From Ignavibacteria bacterium (lineage in GTDB: Bacteria > Bacteroidota > Ignavibacteria > Tepidaquicellales > Tepidaquicellaceae), in contig JAIBBK010000081.1 of the NCBI GenBank assembly GCA_019694675.1, positions 29,085 through 93,084 on the forward strand: DNA of 64,000 bases, written 5' to 3'. Made by a program: the position numbers and the translations under genes. The notes beneath the pieces are model-generated. The model was given only the letters and a program-made list of their open reading frames with translations, made no database searches and had not been told where the DNA came from. Shown here in pieces: positions 9,383 to 16,656 of this stretch. The first letter of the stretch is position 1. Each line of letters starts with the position of its first letter.

Positions 9383-10678
9383 TTACTTCAGAAGCGTCAT
9401 CTTTTTTGTTGAAACATACTTTGTTCCGTTTGCATCATAGCTTATGTTGTAGAAGTACATTCCGCTTGTAAGCCCTGAGGCGTTGAAGCTTACCGTATGA
9501 TAGCCAGCCGTCATTACCTGATCAACAATGCCTGCCACTTCTTTTCCCGTCATATCAAACAGCTTGAGTGCCACTTTTCCGTCCTGCGGTAATGAGAATG
9601 CAATGCTTGTTGAAGGATTGAAAGGATTCGGGTAGTTCTGAGACAGTTCGAACTTCTCCGGAACTCCTATGATTACTTCATTGCCGAGGTTGTAATACCG
9701 GAAATTTCCGTTGAAGTCTGTTTGCTTCAGCCTGTATGAATAGTTTCCTGATGCAAGAGCCCTGTCTGTAAATGAATAGCTATGGGCAGAGGCTGATGTT
9801 CCGTTACCGGAAACATAACCTACTTTTGCCCACACTGAACCGCCAGCAGACCTTTCAATATCAAATCCCGCATTGTTGGTTTCCGTTTCAGTTGACCAGT
9901 TAAGCGTTACACTGTTTCCGTTTATTGCAGAGACAAATGAGGTAAGCTCAACAGGCAAAACAGTGTTGTTCCATGACACGTCAAGGTAAATACCGTCAAG
10001 AACTCCGGCGGGAGCATTCGAAGCACTTCCCTGCCGTATCAAGACTCTGCTGAGATTGATAGCGTCTGCTGATGCAGCAGTAATCGGTCCGACTGTGGGG
10101 GCCGGCTCAATCATCGGCGGCGGAGACAGTGTGTCAAATACAAACAGGCTGACCTGATCGTCATTAGCTCCACCATTGAACTGATACTTTACAACAACAA
10201 GGTAGGTCTCGAAGAAATTGTAGACACCTGAAGTGTAATTAACAAGAGCTTCGTTTGCTTTGGTGATCCCAAACTGAAAGCCGGCACCGCTTGACCTGGC
10301 ATAGACCCTGCCGTCAAATGCATTTCCGGTGGTACTCATCGCAAAAAAGTAATCTCCGGCAGCCTGCGCGATGCTGAGATTTACCATGAATGAAGCGTAA
10401 ACCGTACCGGAAGTCGGCCTTGAAACAATTGATGATGTGTCATCCTCACCCGAAGTGGTGAATCTGACGGCATCGCCGATTCCACTGCCGATGTAACCGG
10501 GGTATGTAAGGCCCGGAGTAGTGGCGATAGGATTTGTACCGCCGGCGCTTGCGGCAAACCAGTTGCCTGTGGTTGTAATAGGAACACCTAATCCGTATGG
10601 AAAATCTTCGGAGAAGATCTGTGACATACCCTGATTTGAAATGCAAACAAGGGCAAGAAGCAATAGCAGTTTTCTCAT
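9383..10678 (-). CDS. T9SS-sorted secreted family A beta-domain protein
   Basis: 431 residues from ATG at 10676-10678, picked because MRKLLLLLALVCISNQGMSQ is a good signal peptide; the longer in-frame start at 10714 is not. Family A domain about 21-250 (SEDFPYGLGVPI, IGDAVRFTTSGEDD, AQAAGDYFFAMSTT, LSRVLIRQGSASNAP, DGIYLDVSW), more diverged at its start than the three copies near the left edge. Then the fibronectin-like stretch (LPVELTSFVSAINGNSVTL, NNAGFDIERSAGG, YSYRLKQTDFNGNFRYY) and a T9SS type A tail ([20 protein letters not shown], ending KKMTLLK). The fibronectin-like and tail regions are closer to the neighbouring family B genes than to the other family A copies, suggesting tail exchange or gene conversion. 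Confidence 0.9.
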   Translation of the reverse strand: MRKLLLLLALVCISNQGMSQIFSEDFPYGLGVPITTTGNWFAASAGGTNPIATTPGLTYPGYIGSGIGDAVRFTTSGEDDTSSIVSRPTSGTVYASFMVNLSIAQAAGDYFFAMSTTGNAFDGRVYARSSGAGFQFGITKANEALVNYTSGVYNFFETYLVVVKYQFNGGANDDQVSLFVFDTLSPPPMIEPAPTVGPITAASADAINLSRVLIRQGSASNAPAGVLDGIYLDVSWNNTVLPVELTSFVSAINGNSVTLNWSTETETNNAGFDIERSAGGSVWAKVGYVSGNGTSASAHSYSFTDRALASGNYSYRLKQTDFNGNFRYYNLGNEVIIGVPEKFELSQNYPNPFNPSTSIAFSLPQDGKVALKLFDMTGKEVAGIVDQVMTAGYHTVSFNASGLTSGMYFYNISYDANGTKYVSTKKMTLLK

Positions 10679-10780
10679 TGTGTAGAATTGATTGGTTTGA
10701 AATGTGTAATGCAAATTTAAGGGTTATCATCGCAAAATCAAAACATCAAATTGCAGCTTCCTCAAAATTCTTTTCTTATG

Positions 10781-10811
10781 AAAAAAGCCGCAGAGAAATT
10801 CTCCCTGCGGC
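10781..10811 (-). terminator. Intrinsic terminator of the 10847-13828 gene
   Basis: Stem GCCGCAG (10787-10793) / CTGCGGC (10805-10811), with extra inner pairing from GAGAAATTCTC, followed on the minus strand by six U residues. It starts 36 bases past the stop codon. Confidence 0.88.
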
Positions 10812-10846
10812 CTGATTCATGAGCTCCGGTCAAGAGCCGGAACAGA

Positions 10847-13828
10847 TTACTTAACGAGCATCATTTTCTTGGTATCAACGAAGTTCTTACCGTTTGACTC
10901 AACATTGATCCTGTAGAAGTAAACGCCGCTCGAAAGCGAAGAACCGTTGAAGTTTACGGAATAGTATCCGGCTGTTTTGATCCCGTTGACGAGCGTTGCA
11001 ACTTCTCGTCCGGACATATCAAACAGCTTCATGCTTACCTTACCGTCAAACGGCAGATCGTAGTTGATCATTGTTGACGGGTTGAAAGGATTCGGATAGT
11101 TCTGAGACATTGCGAACTTCTCCGGAACACCGATATTAACTTCATTGCTGAGGTTGTGATATGTGAAGTTTCCGTTAAAGTCAATCTGCTTCAGTCTGTA
11201 GCTGTATTTGCCGGAAGCAACTGCCCTGTCTGTGAATGAATAGCTGTGCGGTGTGGAAGTGGTGCCGTTTCCGTTCACACTGCCAACCTTTGTCCATTCA
11301 CTTCCAACTGATGACCTTTCAATATCAAAGCCCGAGTTGTTTGTTTCGGTAGCTGTTGACCAGTTGAGAGTTACGTCATTGCCGTTTACAAAAGAAACAA
11401 ACGATGTCAGTTCAACAGGCAGAGGTTCATCACCGCCGATTCCGAAATCACTGAACTTACCAAGTCCTGAAGCAATAAGATAATTTCCGGAAACAGTGGT
11501 GTTAAGGCATACCCATTTGCCTGTAGGATCTGTCCTCTTCATAATGTACAGGTTCGTTGGATCTACAAATACCAGTCCGTCAAGGTAGATCGCAATGTTG
11601 TAATTTGCATAACCTGTCTTGTCGTTTCCTGTATAAGTGACTCTGAACCAGTAGTCGTGGTACACATTGGCCGGAGTGAAAATTGATCCTGACTGGGTTG
11701 TGGCCGTTGTGTTAGTTGCAATTGACTGTCCGGGATCGTTTCCAAGATAGGTTGAAACATAGGCATCGCCTCCGCCCGGATTATCTGTGCTATGTCCCGA
11801 AGTTACTATTGCATCTCCGTTCACGGACTCAATGTTTCCGAATGATTCAATCTTGTCAATTGTCTTCAAAGAAGATCCGTCTGAATTGACAATTCCTGAC
11901 TTTGGAGGAAGCGGAAGCGTGTTGAAGTCCACTCTTACCAGAGAATCACATTGATAAGGTCCGGGAGCAGTTACAACTGAGTTGCAGGTTCTGTCCGGAT
12001 TCGAGACGATCACATTATCAATCCAGAGCCTGTTTCCAAAGTCGCTCTTGCCTCTGAAGCCAATTACAACATTCGCATTGTTTGCTACATTGGCCAGACT
12101 TACCGTTTCATGTCTCCACTGTCCTGAAGAATCCGGGACGAATGATGTGGATTGTCCCGGCCTTGTGGCAAGTGAGGGAAGCGATGCATCTCCCTTATTA
12201 TAGACTGTGGTTGCCGGGAAGAATGTAACTCCACCGTCAGTGGAAACAACAACTTCAAGTGAGTCGTCTTCTCCGCTGATATACGACCTGTAAGCTGTGT
12301 AGAAGTTAAGAACAGGATTGCTAAGTCCGGTAAGATCCATTTCCGGCGACCTCAATATTTCTCTTCTGAGAGCGCTTGCATTAAAGAAGTTTGCGGTTGC
12401 CGCAGTGTCACCTACTTTTCCGTCAGGATTAACGCAGATTCCAAGTCCCCAGATAGCAGTAGTGCCAACAGCATTTTCAATTACAATGGTCCAGTTCAGA
12501 GGATTAGTAAATGTCTGAATGTGCGGGAACGATGCAATCTTTGCGTTAACTGTAATATTTACGGTAAAAGTGTCGTTAACTGCATTTCCGTCACCAGCAA
12601 GGGCTGTATAAGCTTTGATGACATAGGCTCCGGGTGTAAGCGGAGTGAAAGCGAAACCGCCTGAGAAAACTACATTCTCGGTGCCGTTTGTCGGAATTGG
12701 TCCGACTGTGTTTACCGGGCCGATCGGTGAACCTCCGTTTACCGTGTAGTAAACAGGAACCACATTCTGAGTGCTTGTACCAAAGTTCTTGGCTGTTGCG
12801 GTCAGATTGTAGCCCTTGCCTGCAGAGATTATCTGCACGGGTGATGATCCGATTGTTATTGCAGATACCCCCATATCGTCCGCGACCGGCGGCACAGGAG
12901 GCGTCCAGATGAATGTAAGTCCGGACGGCGGAAGTACAGTACTGCTGATCGTACAGGTTACTGAATTGGTTCCACCTGCAGTAGTTGCAGACCAGTTAGT
13001 CGTTGTGGTCCTGTTATTGAAGTCAGTGTTCAGCAGACCTCTCAGTCCTACCTGTCCGGTCGTTGAGGCGCTGTTCGCATGGTTTCCATAAACCACCTGT
13101 ACAACATTCGTGCCTTCAAAAAGCTTTATCTGGAATTCTTCGTAGTTTGAGTTGGCACCTGTGGTAAACGGCCTGAATCCTTTGAACTGAATAGTATGAA
13201 CTCTGCTGCCAATTGATCCGGTTGTGCCTCTTGTGATGCTACCGCTTGCCACAAGTAATGCAGTAGTTCCTGATGCAGAAGCTGCGTTGGAAATGTCAAT
13301 AGTCCCTGCACCGGAATTCAATGCCGTTATTGTAGTCCCGGCGGGAATACCTGTCCCGGTAATTACTCTTCCCACTTCCAGTCCTACAAATTGCGCGGCC
13401 GCAACAGCGGTAAGTGTGAAAGATCCCAACGTCCTCGTTGCAGTAATGCCTCTTGTGCCAGCAACATCTCTGGCGAATCCTGCTGCTGCTCCATCATAGG
13501 CCGTGGTTCCGGAAATCGGCGAATAGAGTGTAGTAGCGGGTGCAGTTGCTCCGAAAGTTATGAAACCGTTGGATGATATTGTAAAGCTTGAATATGAGGT
13601 GCCATTAAAAGTGAAAGGAAACGGCAGCGCGTTTCCGGGATAGATCACGTCATCAATTGCAGTGGCACCTGAAGTGCCTGTGGCAAATGCAACAGTTGTA
13701 TCACCTGCTCCGATATCGCTGTATGAACCGGCTGACTGGCTGAATGTGTATGTGTTCACCTGTGCGGAAAGCATGGCCGGAAGGGAAACAAACAGCGCAA
13801 GAAGTAACAAAGAAAATGATCTTCTCAT
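10847..13828 (-). CDS. Large T9SS-sorted multidomain surface protein (family B)
   Basis: 993 residues. Signal peptide 1-22 (MRRSFSLLLLALFVSLPAMLSA). Domain order matches the paralogue at 5912: N-terminal beta domain (YTFSQSAGSYSDIGAG, ISSNGFITFGATAPA) interrupted by a small GRVITGTGIPAGTTI module; CARDB-like domain (VVPVYYTVNGGSPIGPVNTV); MAM-like domain (LSNPVLNFYTAYRSY, DSLEVVVSTDGGVTF, NRLWIDNVIVSNPD); the GGDAYVSTY / TATTQSGSIFTPANV / YWFRVTYTGND domain; fibronectin-like stretch; T9SS type A tail ([20 protein letters not shown], ending KKMMLVK). Substantial DNA identity with the 5912 gene is visible in the tail-coding and CARDB-coding parts, which suggests duplication with later gene conversion. 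No catalytic residues recognised; adhesion or a structural role is inferred. Confidence 0.92.
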   Translation of the reverse strand: MRRSFSLLLLALFVSLPAMLSAQVNTYTFSQSAGSYSDIGAGDTTVAFATGTSGATAIDDVIYPGNALPFPFTFNGTSYSSFTISSNGFITFGATAPATTLYSPISGTTAYDGAAAGFARDVAGTRGITATRTLGSFTLTAVAAAQFVGLEVGRVITGTGIPAGTTITALNSGAGTIDISNAASASGTTALLVASGSITRGTTGSIGSRVHTIQFKGFRPFTTGANSNYEEFQIKLFEGTNVVQVVYGNHANSASTTGQVGLRGLLNTDFNNRTTTTNWSATTAGGTNSVTCTISSTVLPPSGLTFIWTPPVPPVADDMGVSAITIGSSPVQIISAGKGYNLTATAKNFGTSTQNVVPVYYTVNGGSPIGPVNTVGPIPTNGTENVVFSGGFAFTPLTPGAYVIKAYTALAGDGNAVNDTFTVNITVNAKIASFPHIQTFTNPLNWTIVIENAVGTTAIWGLGICVNPDGKVGDTAATANFFNASALRREILRSPEMDLTGLSNPVLNFYTAYRSYISGEDDSLEVVVSTDGGVTFFPATTVYNKGDASLPSLATRPGQSTSFVPDSSGQWRHETVSLANVANNANVVIGFRGKSDFGNRLWIDNVIVSNPDRTCNSVVTAPGPYQCDSLVRVDFNTLPLPPKSGIVNSDGSSLKTIDKIESFGNIESVNGDAIVTSGHSTDNPGGGDAYVSTYLGNDPGQSIATNTTATTQSGSIFTPANVYHDYWFRVTYTGNDKTGYANYNIAIYLDGLVFVDPTNLYIMKRTDPTGKWVCLNTTVSGNYLIASGLGKFSDFGIGGDEPLPVELTSFVSFVNGNDVTLNWSTATETNNSGFDIERSSVGSEWTKVGSVNGNGTTSTPHSYSFTDRAVASGKYSYRLKQIDFNGNFTYHNLSNEVNIGVPEKFAMSQNYPNPFNPSTMINYDLPFDGKVSMKLFDMSGREVATLVNGIKTAGYYSVNFNGSSLSSGVYFYRINVESNGKNFVDTKKMMLVK

Positions 13829-13890
13829 TTGTCTTTAAATTTTGATTGATTAATTAATTTGATTGCGGTATCAGGGTAATGACAATTCTG

Positions 13891-13935
13891 CGCCCCCTCA
13901 TTGTTTTGTTCACCGCACAAGTCAACAATGAGGCG
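13891..13935. other. Imperfect hairpin between two secreted-protein genes
   Basis: Ten-bp inverted repeat CCTCATTGTT (13896-13905) / AACAATGAGG (13924-13933), flanked by CGCC and GCG. It sits in the 216-base gap downstream of the 14045-16432 gene and upstream of the 10847-13828 gene. There is no U tract on the minus strand, so it may be a Rho-assisted terminator, an mRNA 5-prime structure or an operator. I cannot tell which. Confidence 0.4.
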
Positions 13936-14044
13936 TTTAAATGCGCTCCTCCTTTCGTTTCCTTTTTATCTTATGGGTTAAATACAAAGTAATTCATTAT
14001 CTAACAAAAATCTAACATTAAATTTAATTACAGCTGAATCTGCT

Positions 14045-16432
14045 TCATGGCCTTGCCAAGCTTACAAAATTAGCTGCATTGTTGTCCACATAGAGTGCAT
14101 CCGTTCCGTCAACTATGTCGTCATTGTTCAGATCTGTAGTTACGTAACCGGACACAAATGATGTTACATCATTGTCAACACTGCTTAAGTCGGTGCCATC
14201 TACAGAATAATCCTGGTTCACATCACCGGAATAGAAACTTGCCGCACCGTTCACAAGCACCATATTGTTTCCGAAAGCTTTGTTCAAACCTGATGAGAAG
14301 TTATAGCTGACTGTTGCACCACCGGACGGGATGTTCAAGGGTGCAGAGCTCCATGTTTCAAGAGTACTGCGGTGATTTACAACAACATAGTAAGATGCAC
14401 CCGGCCTGATGTTGGAAAAGCTGAAGGATCCTGTACCGGAATTGCTGATCAATTTCTTTCCAGCATCTGCATATTCATAAGGATAGGAGGATTCCCTGAG
14501 TTTGATGAGAACAGTATCTCCGGTGTTTGAAGAAGGAAACACATCGGGCGTTATTGCCTCAAGTGAGCCGGTGAACTGTAAAGTTGCAGGAGAGCATGAA
14601 TAGAAGAGTCTTTGTGGATCCGGCCCGAACTGCACAGAGACCGGTGAAGATGAAAGCACTGGACCTCCGGTCGAAACAAATCCGTTGCCGGCATATCTGT
14701 AAATGCACTTCTGCCCCTGAGAAAGCGCTATACCGCATAACTGAGAAGGCAATGTTCCGGAGAAGTATTTTGACCTGAATGAAGTCCCTGTTTTGGAACC
14801 GGAAGTATCTGCATACTGAACAAGGATACGGCTGTTCTGTGATGAAAAGAAATCAACTATGTCTATAAGAACCTGAAAACTGACATAGTCTCCGCTGTTT
14901 CCGCCTGCAACGGAAGCCCTGTCGTAAGTTATGAGAATGAATGAATCATCAATTATCTTATAACTTAGTCTGTTCTGAGTCATTGAGATAACTGAATAAG
15001 AAAGGTTCATCCACAACGGAAGAATCGAAGGAGAAGGAATTGAAGAAGTATCCGGATTCGGATTGCTGAGGTTAATGTTTGACTGAGTGAAACCGATGAT
15101 CCCGTTAGTACCGATAAATATAGAATCATATTCGTTTCCCGCTCTTATTGCGCTGTTCTGTTTTAATATGTTCCCAAGCCTGAAATAGCCATTATCCCCG
15201 TTTCCGGTAAGCAGTTCCGGCCTTACTATATTGCTGTTCACGATCAGACTTATACTGCCTGTTGTGTCTTTCCAGCAAAACTGAGGTTTTGAGGGAGCCC
15301 CGGTTCCTACTGAATTGGAAAAGTAGTAACTTCCACCCGATCCGAAATTGATCTGTTGTGCCGTGAATGAAAGCGAAGCCGTATCATTGAACCTGTTTGT
15401 GTCATTTGAAAGAGAAGATATCGCCTTTGCTGTATAACTGCCGATAGCAGGGACAAATGTACTGTCAAAAGTGACAGTTACAGTATCGCCCGGGGAAATT
15501 GACGCAATAATCTTGTTGCTGTTGTAATTAACGGGCCCTGAGATGCTGAGTTTTACGCTGACACTGTTCAGAGAATTTGAACCAATGTTTGTAAATTTGC
15601 CCTTGGGTGCAAGCACGCTGCCGTCTGCAGGTATAAGCGGTGAAATATTTGTCACAGACAAAGCCTGCATATTGTTCGGAAAGATAACAGGTCTTTCAAC
15701 CGTCAGGCTGTCAATTCCGATGTAATCACTGTTGACGCCCGAAGGCCCTCCGTTCACAACATTGTATCTGATCGCGAATCTCGCACCCGAGCCTGATAAC
15801 GGAGCCCTGAAGCCCTTCCTCATCCACGAACCTGTTGTGTTCACCTTGAATCTCCCGAGCTCTGTCCATGCAGCTTCAGGCACCGAATCTCCGGATTGTG
15901 AGAACATCACTCTGACTGAATCGGGAAACCTGGAATTGAGAATTGACCTTGAAAAAAAATATATGCTGTCCCCGGGCAAAGTATTCAGCTTTGGCAGAAC
16001 AAGCCAGTTATCGATCTTGTTGCTTGAAGTTACGGCATTGAAATTTGCGGCAACATATCCTGTTGACGGCCCGTTGAGTGATGAAAACACAATGGAACTT
16101 CCCTGAAACCATGCTGCAGTCAATCCCTGCGGACCGGTTCCCCTGTAATAGACTTTGTATCCTCTTGACTTGAGTGAAGTTGTATCGTTAGCTCCGTTGA
16201 AATTGTCTGAGTAGAGTATGATGCTGGGAAGTGAATTTCCGGAATCAGATTCGACAGGCACAGTCCCTGCAAACGATTTTTCCGGCTCAAGCAGGAATGC
16301 CGGCAAGTCAGATTCTCCCCTTCTGGAGTCCGTTGGATTATCAGAAAGAGTGTTGCCGAACAGCACGACACCAAATACAAAAGGGAGCATCAGCCATTGC
16401 AGGAGTGCAATTTCTCCGGAGAAATATTTCAT
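14045..16432 (-). CDS. Exported multidomain protein with dockerin-type tail (family C)
   Basis: 795 residues. N-terminal hydrophobic segment (LLQWLMLPFVFGVVLFG, about 10-26) followed at once by NPTDSRRGESD, a motif repeated in the neighbouring paralogue. Then a choice-of-anchor-J/cleaved-adhesin-like domain (about 70-235: YSDNFNGANDTTSLKSRGY, GLTAAWFQGSSIVFSS, DNWLVLPKLN, SDYIGIDSLTVE), a CARDB-like domain (about 250-350), a beta domain with CWKDTTGSISLIVNS and DSIFIGTNGIIGF, then the transthyretin-like module (VLIKLRESSYPYEYAD, YYVVVNHRSTLETWS, AFGNNMVLVNGAAS) and two dockerin loops, DVNQDYSVDGTD and DLNNDDIVDGTD, ending NFVSLARP. In the first loop the usual Gly at position 6 is Tyr. No T9SS tail. 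Location and role are inferred: a calcium-stabilised surface or extracellular protein. Confidence 0.88.
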   Translation of the reverse strand: MKYFSGEIALLQWLMLPFVFGVVLFGNTLSDNPTDSRRGESDLPAFLLEPEKSFAGTVPVESDSGNSLPSIILYSDNFNGANDTTSLKSRGYKVYYRGTGPQGLTAAWFQGSSIVFSSLNGPSTGYVAANFNAVTSSNKIDNWLVLPKLNTLPGDSIYFFSRSILNSRFPDSVRVMFSQSGDSVPEAAWTELGRFKVNTTGSWMRKGFRAPLSGSGARFAIRYNVVNGGPSGVNSDYIGIDSLTVERPVIFPNNMQALSVTNISPLIPADGSVLAPKGKFTNIGSNSLNSVSVKLSISGPVNYNSNKIIASISPGDTVTVTFDSTFVPAIGSYTAKAISSLSNDTNRFNDTASLSFTAQQINFGSGGSYYFSNSVGTGAPSKPQFCWKDTTGSISLIVNSNIVRPELLTGNGDNGYFRLGNILKQNSAIRAGNEYDSIFIGTNGIIGFTQSNINLSNPNPDTSSIPSPSILPLWMNLSYSVISMTQNRLSYKIIDDSFILITYDRASVAGGNSGDYVSFQVLIDIVDFFSSQNSRILVQYADTSGSKTGTSFRSKYFSGTLPSQLCGIALSQGQKCIYRYAGNGFVSTGGPVLSSSPVSVQFGPDPQRLFYSCSPATLQFTGSLEAITPDVFPSSNTGDTVLIKLRESSYPYEYADAGKKLISNSGTGSFSFSNIRPGASYYVVVNHRSTLETWSSAPLNIPSGGATVSYNFSSGLNKAFGNNMVLVNGAASFYSGDVNQDYSVDGTDLSSVDNDVTSFVSGYVTTDLNNDDIVDGTDALYVDNNAANFVSLARP

Positions 16433-16600
16433 TGGGATTTGTGTAACTGTTTAAATTACCGGAATGGTAAAGACGGCCGTATCTCGGAGAAGTTTAGATT
16501 GTAAAATTTGGTTACGGCAAGTTATAAAATCGAACTAAAATAATAAACTACATTGGCAGTAAATATTTCTTCCTGCCGCCTTCAGGAATTCGTGAGCACA

Positions 16601-16633
16601 AAAAAAAGATCCGCCGGCAATTACCGGCGGATC
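16601..16633 (-). terminator. Intrinsic terminator of the 16657-19005 gene
   Basis: Ten-bp perfect stem GATCCGCCGG (16608-16617) / CCGGCGGATC (16624-16633), six-base loop, followed on the minus strand by a seven-base or longer U tract. It starts 23 bases past the stop codon. Confidence 0.92.
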
Positions 16634-16656
16634 CTTTTGAATAAACTGCGTATTGC

